A DNA stretch of 64,000 nt from JAHBVL01 sp964461025 (GTDB lineage: Bacteria > Chloroflexota > Chloroflexia > Thermomicrobiales > UBA6265): positions 12,956 to 76,955 of the forward strand of contig CAYWSE010000007.1 in the NCBI GenBank assembly GCA_964461025.1, given 5' to 3'. Both the position numbers and the translations under genes were made by a program. Within the stretch, counting starts at the first letter, position 1; every line of letters starts with the position of its first letter. The notes beneath the pieces were generated by a model. It saw only the letters and a list, made by a program, of their open reading frames with translations, had not been told where the DNA came from and ran no database searches. Below are positions 26,473 to 36,115 of this stretch, piece by piece.

Positions 26473-27558
26473 CTACGACCAGGCGACTGCTACCCGCTCC
26501 CCTGACTTGGCGGCTTCGTAAACTGCGTCGATGACGCGTAATGCGTCGATCAGGCCATCGGCGTTGGCTACCGGATCCCGCTCTTCGTCGATCGCGGCGA
26601 GCAGATCGGCGATCACGAGCGGGGCCATCGAGCCATACCCCGGCATTTTCGCCGAAGTTGTGGAAATGGTCTCGTCGCGAAGCGGATCCGTCCTGTCTCC
26701 GGGGCCGATCCAGTGGACCGTTCCGTCATTGTGGATCGAGAGCGATCCCTTTTCACCCCGTAGGGCCAGATAGCCTTGCGACAGCGTCCTCGGCAGTACG
26801 TAGGCGTAGTGGATCGTTCCCAGAGCGCCACTCTCGAACCGGAATGCAACGGAAATCGCATCCTCGACACCGATATCCGCGCCGCCCACCGTTGCCGACA
26901 TCGCCTGAACTTCGACAATGCGCTCGCCGGTCAGCCAGAGAAGCTGGTCGATATCGTGCACGCCGAGCCAGATCAAAATGCCGCCGCCCTGCAACTTGCG
27001 CGAGAAGAGATGATTGGCGGGATCTCGGACAAGCGGCGACGAGGTGTTGAATACCGCCTCGCTCGAGAGCAGGCGGCCCAGTCGCCCTTGTGAAGTCATG
27101 TCACGTGCCGCCTGCCAACCACGACCGTACCGCCGAATCAGCCCCGTGGCGACGCGGACATTGTTGTTGCGCGCTACATCAGACCAGGAAAGCGCCTCTG
27201 CTGCTGTCCGAGCGGCCGCTTTATCGACGAGCATATGGACGCCGGCCCCCGCCAGCTTCGTGATGGCCGCTGGCGCATCCCGGTTTGGCAGCGTGACCAA
27301 TGCAATATCTGGCTCGTGGTGCGCGATCAGTGCATCCAGGTCATCAGTCGACGGGATCGCCCGATACGTGTCCTTCAGTCTTGCGCTGAGATGAGGATCG
27401 TAGTATCGGGGGGCAAGTGTCGCACGCACCTCGGAGTCAGGTTCATAGATCGCCACGATTTCCAGCTGGTCGTCGAAGAGCTCGAGGCTCTCCACCCAAC
27501 CGGTGGTGTGATAGTGGTCGAGACCGACGATCGCGACGCGTTTCCGGCCGCGTGTCAC
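26473..27558 (-). CDS. Gfo/Idh/MocA-family oxidoreductase (HYHTTGWVES type)
   Basis: 361-residue oxidoreductase closely related to the protein encoded at 12654-13745. Both share HYHxTGWVES, LVTLPN/LITLPN, GGGIL-WLGVHD and LPGYG/MPGYG-type C-terminal blocks. The lysine motif reads VDKAAA instead of EKP. The GTG at 27558 overlaps the dehydrogenase stop (GTGA), which makes it better than a TTG at 27576. NAD(P)-dependent oxidation of a sugar or cyclitol is the expected chemistry. It is the third gene of the ggt-led minus-strand operon. Confidence 0.88.
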   Translation of the reverse strand: MTRGRKRVAIVGLDHYHTTGWVESLELFDDQLEIVAIYEPDSEVRATLAPRYYDPHLSARLKDTYRAIPSTDDLDALIAHHEPDIALVTLPNRDAPAAITKLAGAGVHMLVDKAAARTAAEALSWSDVARNNNVRVATGLIRRYGRGWQAARDMTSQGRLGRLLSSEAVFNTSSPLVRDPANHLFSRKLQGGGILIWLGVHDIDQLLWLTGERIVEVQAMSATVGGADIGVEDAISVAFRFESGALGTIHYAYVLPRTLSQGYLALRGEKGSLSIHNDGTVHWIGPGDRTDPLRDETISTTSAKMPGYGSMAPLVIADLLAAIDEERDPVANADGLIDALRVIDAVYEAAKSGERVAVAWS

Positions 27559-28595
27559 GACTCGCGATCCCAGCAAAAGACCGCCCCGATCATCGACCGG
27601 TCCCCATCAGCGAACCTCGTCAGCACCGCTTCAACCTCGGAGGGGGCAAAACGATCGGTCACGAGCTTGGACAGATCGATCTTCCCTCTCCCGGCCTGTT
27701 CGAGCAGATACCGGTAGTTGCCTTCACGCGTGAAGGTGTTTTGCGCTCCCGGCAACGCGGTTTCGGGGTCGTACCCGCAGCCGATCAAGTCGATCTTCTT
27801 GTAATGGAGTTTGCTCGGAAATCCGTACAGCATCTGATGCATGCGAATCGCCTGATCGGCCGACGGGAGGCGCCGGTACAACCCCATGAGGGCGATGCGT
27901 GTGTAGTCGCGGGCAATCGCGAATGCCTGCTCGAAGCCGCTCCAGGCGCCGCTCGTTTCCAGCACCAGATCGATGCCTCGCTCTCCGGCAAACTCGGCGA
28001 TCGTATCGTTGGCGCTGGCCCCCGACCCGTCAACCACCGCGCCCAGTCCGAATCTCTGGGCGTACGCGATCCGCTCGGGTGCGACGTCGATGCCGACCAC
28101 GCGCGCGCCCATCATATCGGCGACGAGCGCCGTCGATGCACCAACCAGTCCCAGACCGACGACGGCGATATTCTCTCCTGCAGCGTACCGCCCCAGGTGC
28201 AGCGCGCTCACCGCCCAGCCTGCCAGGTACGAAAGACTCGCTTCCTCAGCACCCACGCCATCCGGCAGCCGGTGCACACGCGATGCGCTGGTGACCGCGT
28301 ACTCCTGATGACCAATGCCACCAATGGACACCGCATCGCCGACTTCGAGCCCCGTGACGCCACTGCCGAGCGCGGAAACGACGCCCGCCCCCATATAGAT
28401 GCATTCCTGCGGTTTGCCTTCCCATTCGCCGGTGTAGGACCCGGTCTGGAAGATATAGACGTTGCTGCCTGGGCTCACTGCTGTATGCGTGACCCGAACC
28501 TGAACCTCCCCGTCCCCGGGGAGTGGGATGGGTTCCTCGATTGCGCCGATCTTGCCAGGTGCAACGACGTAGTAGTGTTTCATCGTCTTTGTCAC
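27555..28595 (-). CDS. Zinc-type/MDR alcohol dehydrogenase-like protein
   Basis: 346-residue medium-chain dehydrogenase/reductase. The Rossmann motif is VVGLGLVGASTALVADMMGA followed by an acidic residue at VVGIDVAP, which favours NAD. The N-terminal domain lacks the usual catalytic cysteine (HTAVSPGSNVYIF) and the four-cysteine structural zinc lobe is absent. It therefore resembles the BchC/sorbitol-dehydrogenase-like branch with an altered metal site. GTG 28595 and ATG 28583 are both possible starts. Only four bases separate it from the ggt stop. Confidence 0.85.
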   Translation of the reverse strand: MTKTMKHYYVVAPGKIGAIEEPIPLPGDGEVQVRVTHTAVSPGSNVYIFQTGSYTGEWEGKPQECIYMGAGVVSALGSGVTGLEVGDAVSIGGIGHQEYAVTSASRVHRLPDGVGAEEASLSYLAGWAVSALHLGRYAAGENIAVVGLGLVGASTALVADMMGARVVGIDVAPERIAYAQRFGLGAVVDGSGASANDTIAEFAGERGIDLVLETSGAWSGFEQAFAIARDYTRIALMGLYRRLPSADQAIRMHQMLYGFPSKLHYKKIDLIGCGYDPETALPGAQNTFTREGNYRYLLEQAGRGKIDLSKLVTDRFAPSEVEAVLTRFADGDRSMIGAVFCWDRES

Positions 28596-28599
28596 GGCA

Positions 28600-30234
28600 T
28601 CACCAGGCCAGGGCGTAGCCGTCGCGGCGGGGATCAGCGCCGGCCGCGAAGCTGCCCGTATCGGGGTCGATCATGATGCCCTGTCCTCCGCCAACGAGAT
28701 GCGACCAATCACCCAGATGCTCCAGATTGTGTCCACGCTGAGCGAGACCGTCGAGCGTATCGGCGAGTACACGCGTTTCGATCTGCAGGGTCGTCCCATC
28801 GGTCGCTTTGATGCGCGGCGCTTCGATTGCCGCCTGGATCGAGTACTCGTGATCGACCAGATTGCTGATCATTTGCGGTGTTGTCTGCAGAATGCCGAAC
28901 GATCCCGGCGTGCCGATCACGCCAAAGAGCGTGTCGTCGCGCAAAATCGCCGCAGGAGCCATGCACATCTCGATATTCCGGTTCGGTCCGATCACATTCG
29001 GGCTGGCGGGATCGAAGTCGAACCAATAGCCGAAGTTGTTCAACATCAGTCCGGTTTCCCCAGCCATCACGCCACTGCCAAACCCGTCGCCCAGCGACTG
29101 CGTGACGGTCACAGCGTTGCCCTCTGAGTCAACGACGTCGAAATGCGTCGTGCATTCCTTCAGCGCGAACGCCGGATCAGCGGGTGGCACCGCATCGACC
29201 GGGCGAATACCGCGATAACGCTCACCTTCCACTCTCGCCGCTTGATCCGGATCGATCATCGCCTGTCGTTCGGCGGTGTAGTCATCGGAAAGCATCGCAA
29301 CGAGATCGAGGCATGGATTGGTCGTATAAGCGATGCGATCGGCCACCGCCAGCTTGAACGCCTCCGCCAGGGTATGCAGATGCTCGGTAGAGCTATGCAC
29401 CATATCGGCAATATCGAATCCCTGCAAAATGCCAAATGCCTGCAGGTATTGCCAGCCACTGCAGTTCGGCGGTGGACACGCAATCGTATAGCCGCGATAG
29501 GCTCGCGTCAGCGGCTCTTTCCATTGCGGCTGATAGCTGGACATGTCCTCGGCGTCGATCAGACCGCCTTGCGACTGAATCGACTCGACGATCTCAGCCG
29601 CCAGCTCACCCCGGTAGAACGATTCGAGCCCGCCTTTGACGACGCGCTCGAACGTTCTTGCCAGCTTCGGTTGCCGAATCACTTCCCCCGCTTTTGGCGC
29701 CCGTCCTTCCGGCATGAACACAGCCTTGGTCATGGCGGTCAGATTGCCGGCATTGAACATGGCGTCGTAGAACCAGGCGTTTTTGACCGTCAACGGCACA
29801 CCGACAGTCGCGTACTCGATGGCCGGCGCGAAGATCGTCGACAAATCGAGTTTTCCGTAGTCGCGATGAGCGGTGAGCCACCCGGCCGCTGCGGTAGGCA
29901 CGAGTGGCGCCTTCGCTCCGTAGTTCTTTTCGGCTTCGGTCGCGAATGCATCGAGCGAGGCGTTGCGCGAGCTCGGTCCGACATAGTCCAGCACGCGCAG
30001 CACGCGCTCTCTGGCCGTATAGACCATCATGTAGCCGCTGCCGCCGATACCTGACATGTAAGGCTCGGCGACATTCAGCGCGGCCGCTGTGGCCACCGCG
30101 GCATCGACAGCATTGCCTCCCGCCTGCAGCGTGCGCATGCCGGCAAGCGTGGCGAGTGGATGCGCCGACGCCACCGCGCCACGCGTGCCCATCGCCACCG
30201 GACGGTGCGCCAGCCCCTTGTTTGCCCAGGCCAT
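28600..30234 (-). CDS. ggt: Gamma-glutamyltransferase family protein
   Basis: 544-residue Ntn-hydrolase proenzyme. The autocatalytic threonine lies in KECTTHFDVVDSEGNAV, and upstream are the family blocks AGGNAVDAAVATAAALNVAEPYMSGIGG and the later LMLNNFGYWF. It should be cleaved into large and small subunits and transfer or hydrolyse gamma-glutamyl or similar amide groups. No signal peptide is seen, so a cytoplasmic acylase-like role is more likely than periplasmic glutathione breakdown. The ATG at 30234 is chosen for its AGGGGGAAG ribosome site. It heads the minus-strand operon. Confidence 0.88.
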   Translation of the reverse strand: MAWANKGLAHRPVAMGTRGAVASAHPLATLAGMRTLQAGGNAVDAAVATAAALNVAEPYMSGIGGSGYMMVYTARERVLRVLDYVGPSSRNASLDAFATEAEKNYGAKAPLVPTAAAGWLTAHRDYGKLDLSTIFAPAIEYATVGVPLTVKNAWFYDAMFNAGNLTAMTKAVFMPEGRAPKAGEVIRQPKLARTFERVVKGGLESFYRGELAAEIVESIQSQGGLIDAEDMSSYQPQWKEPLTRAYRGYTIACPPPNCSGWQYLQAFGILQGFDIADMVHSSTEHLHTLAEAFKLAVADRIAYTTNPCLDLVAMLSDDYTAERQAMIDPDQAARVEGERYRGIRPVDAVPPADPAFALKECTTHFDVVDSEGNAVTVTQSLGDGFGSGVMAGETGLMLNNFGYWFDFDPASPNVIGPNRNIEMCMAPAAILRDDTLFGVIGTPGSFGILQTTPQMISNLVDHEYSIQAAIEAPRIKATDGTTLQIETRVLADTLDGLAQRGHNLEHLGDWSHLVGGGQGIMIDPDTGSFAAGADPRRDGYALAW

Positions 30235-30251
30235 CTGTTCTTCCCCCTGAA

Positions 30252-30298
30252 CGAAAATATGAAACAAGCTGGGCGATATTGTGTCACAGCCCAGCTTG
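30252..30298 (-). terminator. Rho-independent terminator of typA
   Basis: CAAGCTGGGC (30265-30274) and GCCCAGCTTG (30289-30298) form a 10-bp stem. On the minus strand it is followed by TTTCATATTTT. It lies 35 bases after the typA stop and just before the ggt ribosome site, so it separates the two transcription units. Confidence 0.8.
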
Positions 30299-30332
30299 TC
30301 GTGTTGTCGATGTGGTTGCCGGCGGGCGCGGT

Positions 30333-32228
30333 CTACCGCGCCGCAGCCATTTGCGCCTTCTTGCGCTCCTTCGCCCGGTCGTCCTGCGAGAGCAATCGCT
30401 TACGCAACCGGAAGGCACTTGGCGTGATCTCCAGCAGCTCGTCGTCGGCCAGAAAGTCGAGCGCCTGCTCGAGACTGAGCACGACCGGCGGGGTCAGCTT
30501 GACGGCGATGTCGGATGTACTGGAGCGAATATTCGTCAGCTTCTTGGCCCGGCAGACGTTGACCACCAGATCGTCCTGGCGTGGCTGCTGCCCGACGATC
30601 ATGCCCATGTAGACCTCGGCTTGCGGCTCGATGAAGGTCACGCCCCGCTCCTGGGCATTGGCAATGCCGTGGGCCAGTGCCACGCCCGTTTCGGAAGCGA
30701 TCAACGCGCCTGTCCGGTTCGAGGCGATCGGTCCGAGCCAGGCTTCGAACCCTATCAATCGCGATGCCAGCACGCCATTGCCGCGCGTCGCAGTCAGAAA
30801 CGCATTCCGCAAACCAATCAATCCACGAGTCGGAATCGCGAATTCCAGACGGATGCTGCCTCGACCATCGTTGACCATATCCAACATACGAGCCCGCCGG
30901 CCACCAACAAGCTCCGTAACGACACCCACGAACTCTTCCGTCGTGTCGATCACCAGATGCTCGACTGGTTCGTGAACCTCCCCATCGACGACGCGGGTGA
31001 TCGCTTCCGGTCGCGACACCTGAAACTCGTAGCCCTCACGGCGCATCGTTTCGATCAGAATGGAAAGATGCAGCTCGCCACGACCTGATACGGAAAAGAC
31101 ATCCGGTTGATCGGTCGCTTCCACCCGCAAAGAGAGATTCGTCTCGAGCTCGCGGAAAAGCCGCTCGCGCAGTTGGCGCGACGTTGAGAACTTGGCGTCG
31201 CGACCAGCGAACGGCGACGTATTGACGCCAAACGAGAGCTTCAGCGTCGGTTCTTCGATGTCGATGGCGTCGAGCGCGTGCGGGGCATCGGGATTGGCAA
31301 GCGTTGCTCCAATCCTCGCATCGGCGAAACCGGCGATGGCCACGATGTCGCCGGCGACAACGCTCTCCGCGTCACGTCGTCGAAGACCATCAAAGGTCGA
31401 CAGTGACGACACGCGCTGGCGCGCTTCCAGTCCGTCCGGCCCCACCTGAATCATCACATCACCCAAGGCAATTTGCCCGCTGTGCACACGGCCAATGGCG
31501 ATGCGACCAAGATGATTGTCGTAGTCGAGCGACGCGATCAGCAGGCGCGACGGGGCCGACCGGTCGGTCACCGGCGCCGGGATGTACTGCAGAATCGCAT
31601 CGAGCAGCGGACGCAGATCGTCCTGCAATGCGTCGGGGGCGTCCCCAGCCACACCATCGCGGGCGATCGCATAGAGAACCGGGAAATCGAGCTGCTCGGC
31701 ATCGGTCGCCAGGTCGAGAAAGAGGTCCTGGGTCATGGCCACTACGTCGTCCGGTCGCGACGACGGCCGGTCGACCTTGTTGACGACGACGATCGGCTTC
31801 AAGCCGAGCGCCAGCGCACGCTGCAATACCGTTCTCGTTTGCGGCATTGGCCCTTCGACAGCGTCGACAAGAAGCAGACAGCCGTCTGCCATGTTGAGAA
31901 CGCGCTCGACCTCTCCCCCGAAATCGGCATGACCCGGCGTGTCGATGATGTTGATCTTGACGTCTTTGTAGAAAATCGCCGTGTTCTTGGCCAGAATCGT
32001 GATGCCGCGTTCTCGTTCGAGATCGTTGCTGTCCATGATCAAATCACCCACCGCATCAGGATCGCGGAAGACGTTCGATTGCTTGAGCAAGCCATCGACC
32101 AACGTCGTTTTGCCATGATCGACATGGGCGATGATGGCAACATTGCGCAGCGAATGATCGGGAGAGGCGCCCTCGGCGGCGACATGCCCGCTTCCGTTTG
32201 CAGAAGCAGGCGATAGGAACTCGGTCAT
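30333..32228 (-). CDS. typA: Translational GTPase TypA/BipA
   Basis: 631-residue ribosome-associated GTPase. The G1 region is IAHVDHGKTTLVDGLL, G3 is DTPGHADFGGEVERV and G4 is VVNKVDRP. EF-G-like domains follow, and the C-terminal domain is specific to BipA (GRGELHLSILIETMRREGYEF, then RGLIGLRNAFLTATRGNG). BipA helps 50S assembly and growth under cold or stress. The length is slightly above the usual 610 because of a short acidic N-terminal extension. The ATG at 32228 has AGGAAT upstream. The gene stands alone, with its own terminator. Confidence 0.95.
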   Translation of the reverse strand: MTEFLSPASANGSGHVAAEGASPDHSLRNVAIIAHVDHGKTTLVDGLLKQSNVFRDPDAVGDLIMDSNDLERERGITILAKNTAIFYKDVKINIIDTPGHADFGGEVERVLNMADGCLLLVDAVEGPMPQTRTVLQRALALGLKPIVVVNKVDRPSSRPDDVVAMTQDLFLDLATDAEQLDFPVLYAIARDGVAGDAPDALQDDLRPLLDAILQYIPAPVTDRSAPSRLLIASLDYDNHLGRIAIGRVHSGQIALGDVMIQVGPDGLEARQRVSSLSTFDGLRRRDAESVVAGDIVAIAGFADARIGATLANPDAPHALDAIDIEEPTLKLSFGVNTSPFAGRDAKFSTSRQLRERLFRELETNLSLRVEATDQPDVFSVSGRGELHLSILIETMRREGYEFQVSRPEAITRVVDGEVHEPVEHLVIDTTEEFVGVVTELVGGRRARMLDMVNDGRGSIRLEFAIPTRGLIGLRNAFLTATRGNGVLASRLIGFEAWLGPIASNRTGALIASETGVALAHGIANAQERGVTFIEPQAEVYMGMIVGQQPRQDDLVVNVCRAKKLTNIRSSTSDIAVKLTPPVVLSLEQALDFLADDELLEITPSAFRLRKRLLSQDDRAKERKKAQMAAAR

Positions 32229-32495
32229 CGGGAAGGTATTCCTGGACGTAGACTGGAAAGACAACGGTGTCGGGTCTTGTCCGGTCATTCGCCAGACAAC
32301 CGGTCAATTGTGCACGGCGGCAGGCATTTTCGCCAGTTTTCAAGCTAGCCGCCACGGCGGTAACATCGAATGGCTCGCCTCATCAGACGTGATGCCTCTC
32401 CCAAACCGATCGCGAGGTTGAGAGTTGCCGCCTGGGCATGCACTATTCGGTTCGGGTGACCTCTAAGTGCCAGGTCTGGGGGTTTGAACGCAAAT

Positions 32496-33590
32496 ATGAC
32501 GCACAGTGCAGAACCGCAGTTCTGGTCGGTGATCCCGGCCGGTGGCTCAGGCAGCCGGCTCTGGCCGCTGAGTCGCGCCAACCGGCCAAAATACCTGTTG
32601 CCACTGCTGGGGGAGATGTCCCTCCTGCAACAGACATACGATCGACTGCTGCCGCTCTCTCCACCCGAGCGAATTCTCGTGGTGGCCGGCGCTGCACATG
32701 CGATGGAAATCGCCCGGCAGCTTCCCGATCTCCCACCCGAAAACATCATCATCGAACCCTCACCAAAAGGAACCGGCCCAGCGATCGGCCTCGCCGCCCG
32801 GCTGGTTGCCGAGCGCGATCCCGCCGCGATCATGGGCAGTTTTGCCGCCGACCATGTTGTCAGAGATAGCGACGCCTTTCTGGCCGCGATTCGTTCTGCG
32901 ATTGCCGTTGCGCGGGAAGAATGGCTCACCACAATTGGCATCGAACCGATCCGACCGGAAATCGGCTACGGATATGTCGAGCGAACCGACACTTCGATCG
33001 GCGACGATGACCCCGTTGCAGCCTGGATCGCGGCTGGATTCACTGAAAAGCCTGATTACGAACGAGCCGTCGAATTTGTCGCTTCCGGTCGCTTTCTCTG
33101 GAACGCCAGCATGTTCATCTGGCGGGTTGACACCTTTCTGGCTGAACTGGAACGCTGTTTGCCGCAGGTGCGCAGGCGTATCGAGCGGATCGTTGATGTG
33201 TGGGATACCGAAGACGCCGAATCGGTTGTGCCCGCGGAGTGGGGCAAGCTGAAAAGCGTGACTATCGATGACGGCGTCATGGAGCAAAGCGAACGCATAG
33301 CCGTCGTGCCGGCGGAAATCGGATGGTCCGATGTGGGAGACTGGCACGGTCTCGGAGAACTCGTGCAGCACGGTGAGGACGACAACGCCTTTCGCGGTGA
33401 CGTTCTGCAGCATGGTTCGACCGATACGCTTGTCTGGTCGACGTCAAACCGCCTGGTCGCTCTCGTCGGCGTCGACGACCTTGCGGTTATCGATACGCCA
33501 GACGCACTGCTGATTGTCAACCGGTACCGGGCGCAGGAAGTCCGAGCGATCGTCGACAAACTTCGCGACGGGTATCCGGAACTGATCTGA
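32496..33590 (+). CDS. manC: Mannose-1-phosphate guanylyltransferase
   Basis: 364-residue nucleotidyltransferase that makes GDP-mannose from mannose 1-phosphate and GTP. The signature PAGGSGSRLWPLSRANRPK is the GTP-binding loop, and FTEKP lies further along. The single-domain length shows that the C-terminal isomerase domain of bifunctional ManC/AlgA is absent. A separate manA gene is at 43598-44575. A TTG at 32484 is an alternative start. The stop overlaps the next start by one base (TGATG), which couples it to the fusion gene. Confidence 0.92.
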   Translation: MTHSAEPQFWSVIPAGGSGSRLWPLSRANRPKYLLPLLGEMSLLQQTYDRLLPLSPPERILVVAGAAHAMEIARQLPDLPPENIIIEPSPKGTGPAIGLAARLVAERDPAAIMGSFAADHVVRDSDAFLAAIRSAIAVAREEWLTTIGIEPIRPEIGYGYVERTDTSIGDDDPVAAWIAAGFTEKPDYERAVEFVASGRFLWNASMFIWRVDTFLAELERCLPQVRRRIERIVDVWDTEDAESVVPAEWGKLKSVTIDDGVMEQSERIAVVPAEIGWSDVGDWHGLGELVQHGEDDNAFRGDVLQHGSTDTLVWSTSNRLVALVGVDDLAVIDTPDALLIVNRYRAQEVRAIVDKLRDGYPELI

Positions 33591-36115
33591 TGCAAAAAGA
33601 GAAATCCGCAATGGTCGAGGAACGGAAGAGTTCGGATCATGAAGACTTTCCGGTTGGGCTCGCCGAGATTCGAGCTGCTCAGCGGTTGCTTGGTGGATCG
33701 GCCGGCGATCTGCCCGCCGGGCCCGTCGCCATTCGCACACCGCTCGTCTTCAGTGAGCCGCTGACCCATCAGCTTGGCTGCCGGGTCTGGTTGAAGCTGG
33801 AGAACCTGCAAAGAACCGGCTCGTACAAGGTTCGGGGCGCTTTCAACAACATTGCGAATCTCTCGCCTGAAACTCGGTCCAGAGGCCTGATTACCGCGTC
33901 GGCTGGTAATCACGCTCAAGGCGTCGCCGCAGCGGCGGCGGCATTCGGCGTTGCCGATAAGACCACCATCTTTGTGCCCGTTGGCACGCCAAAGGTCAAA
34001 CAGGACAACACCCGCGGTTTCGGCGTCGAAGTTCGCGAAACAGGCGACACGTTCGATCAGGCGCGCGAAGCAGCCTATCTGGAAGCCGCGCAATCAGAAC
34101 GTGCATTCATCGAACCCTTCGACGACTGGAACACGATCGCCGGTCAGGGCACAATCGGATTGGAGATCGCCGAGGACCTGCCGAGTTGCAGAGCCATCAT
34201 TTCGCCAGTCGGCGGCGGTGGACTGATCTCTGGCATCGCCCTTGCCATCCGGGAACTTCTGCCCGACGTGACGATTGCCGGCGCTCAGGCAGCTGGCAGT
34301 GCAGCGATGCAACTCTCACTCGAGACCGGCGAACCGACCGCACTACCTGCCCCGCCGGCGACCCAGATTGCGGACGGCATCAAGGTCCGCAAACCGGGCG
34401 AACGGCCGTTTGCCGTCGTTCGATCGTTACTCGGTCGCGACGCGATCGTACCGGTGCCCGACATCGAAACGGTCGCCGCCGCTGCCGACCTGATGGTCTA
34501 CGCCAAGCTCATCGCCGAAGGCGCCGGCGCCATCAGTCTTGCCGCTCTGCGCGAGATTCAGATGCGCCGTGCACCGTCGCACAACCCGTTTGGACCAGAC
34601 GACGATGTAGTGGTCATTGTCAGTGGCGGGAATATAGATCCCAGTTTCTCCTGGCGCATTCTTTACGAACAGACTGTCCCCAATCTGATCACACTGCGAG
34701 TGGCGATGCCCGATCGGCCAGGCGAGCTGCTGAGGATGCTTCTGCCGATCGCCAGGCAAAACGTCAACATCATCGACGTCGATGTGAACCGTCTCGACTC
34801 ACGACCACGCATCGGAGAGCGCATCGTCGAAGTTTGCGTGGCGATCGCGCACCAGGCTCAGGCAGATCAGCTCATCGCCTCACTCAATGAATCCGGCTAC
34901 AGGGTGCTCGTCAGCCGGTGGCATGATCCGAAGTCCCAGACGGCTGGATACACGGTTCCGTCCGCCTACGCTGAAGTGCGGACCACCATCGAGCGGGCTA
35001 TTCAGCCGGCTACGCAGACTGTGACTCCCGCCGCATCGGCTCCCTTCGTCGACCTCAGTATCGAGCACTTTCAACTGACCGACGCCCAGGGCCGGAGTCG
35101 CCCGGGGAACACCTTCTTGCCAGGTGAAGCGGTGTATGTTGGATTCAATCTGCGCAATGCGGGCCGGCACGGCGCACCAGCAGGTTTGAGGACCGGAGTC
35201 TACGCCAACGCCTCATCCGGAGGGATACCCGATCTGCGGATCGCTCCCGATTTGGCAATTCGGCACGGACCATTTACTCCCAGGCGAGCGCCATACCTCT
35301 ATGGTTCATGGCCGGGAGGCCCCAAGAGCTCCCGATTTGCCGACCGGAAGACGTTCATCGCACAAGACGAACCTGGAACATACCTGGCCCTCGCGTGTGT
35401 GGATCTCGATGGCGTGCTGGGTCCGGCGAACAACCGGCGGATGGCGAGCGTCGAGTATCAGATCGTCCAGGATCTGCCCACCGCTGAGGATCCAACCTAC
35501 GAGGATGATCTTGGCGCAGCGTCGCTAGTTGTGAACAAGAAGCGCCCACTTCCCCGCGATTACGTGCCCTCCGCACTTCGCCTGCCGAACGTGCCTCGCG
35601 ACGACAACCATGAAGTCCGTCCCGAGGTAGCGACGGCGGTGGAAGGTCTTTTTGCGGCGGCATTGCAGAAGGGCATCCGCCTTCGGCTTCTTTCCGGCTA
35701 TCGATCGTGGGCGCGGCAGAAAACGCTGCATGAGGAGATGGCGGGTTCATCTGGATTGACTAGAGCGTTGCGTCTCGTGGCCCGGCCGGGTTACAGCGAG
35801 CACCAATCCGGACTGGCGATCGATCTTGGTGATTCCGACAATACCGGCCTTGATTTTCACAACACTTTTGCCGATTCGCCCGCTGGTAAGTGGCTCGCCG
35901 CGAACGCCGCAGATTTTGGGTTCCACGTGCGCTATCCACGGGATCGCGAAGCAATCACCGGATTCGCCTGGGAGTCGTGGCACTTCCGCTTTGTCGGAAG
36001 GACGCTGGCCAGGGAGCTGCAATCGACCGGAGTTACGCTCGAGGAGTACTTTGGAGTCGAAGGTGGCGATTACTTCGATAAGCCCGCCGAGCCAGGGATC
36101 TTTGCTGATGAGTGA
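33590..36115 (+). CDS. Threonine ammonia-lyase / CARDB-like / VanY D,D-carboxypeptidase fusion
   Basis: 841-residue uninterrupted fusion. Residues 20-445 are a fold-type II PLP threonine ammonia-lyase: Lys80 in GSYKVRG, the glycine loop SPVGGGGLIS (205-214) and an ACT domain (about 367-440). Residues 485-628 are beta-rich and resemble a CARDB-type domain (PGEAVYVGFNLRNAG). Residues 640-830 are a VanY/M15B zinc peptidase with SGYRSW, the ligands H738 and D745 (SEHQSGLAIDLGD), and WESWHF giving E795 and H798. Both active sites look intact. No signal peptide or membrane helix is visible, so the peptidase appears to be cytoplasmic, which is unusual. It is coupled to manC upstream and to a 67-residue protein downstream. 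Confidence 0.85.
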   Translation: MQKEKSAMVEERKSSDHEDFPVGLAEIRAAQRLLGGSAGDLPAGPVAIRTPLVFSEPLTHQLGCRVWLKLENLQRTGSYKVRGAFNNIANLSPETRSRGLITASAGNHAQGVAAAAAAFGVADKTTIFVPVGTPKVKQDNTRGFGVEVRETGDTFDQAREAAYLEAAQSERAFIEPFDDWNTIAGQGTIGLEIAEDLPSCRAIISPVGGGGLISGIALAIRELLPDVTIAGAQAAGSAAMQLSLETGEPTALPAPPATQIADGIKVRKPGERPFAVVRSLLGRDAIVPVPDIETVAAAADLMVYAKLIAEGAGAISLAALREIQMRRAPSHNPFGPDDDVVVIVSGGNIDPSFSWRILYEQTVPNLITLRVAMPDRPGELLRMLLPIARQNVNIIDVDVNRLDSRPRIGERIVEVCVAIAHQAQADQLIASLNESGYRVLVSRWHDPKSQTAGYTVPSAYAEVRTTIERAIQPATQTVTPAASAPFVDLSIEHFQLTDAQGRSRPGNTFLPGEAVYVGFNLRNAGRHGAPAGLRTGVYANASSGGIPDLRIAPDLAIRHGPFTPRRAPYLYGSWPGGPKSSRFADRKTFIAQDEPGTYLALACVDLDGVLGPANNRRMASVEYQIVQDLPTAEDPTYEDDLGAASLVVNKKRPLPRDYVPSALRLPNVPRDDNHEVRPEVATAVEGLFAAALQKGIRLRLLSGYRSWARQKTLHEEMAGSSGLTRALRLVARPGYSEHQSGLAIDLGDSDNTGLDFHNTFADSPAGKWLAANAADFGFHVRYPRDREAITGFAWESWHFRFVGRTLARELQSTGVTLEEYFGVEGGDYFDKPAEPGIFADE

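Noticed and set aside
27555..28595. Canonical zinc alcohol dehydrogenase
   Set aside because: The catalytic cysteine position and the four-cysteine structural zinc lobe are missing, so only the broader MDR family is called.
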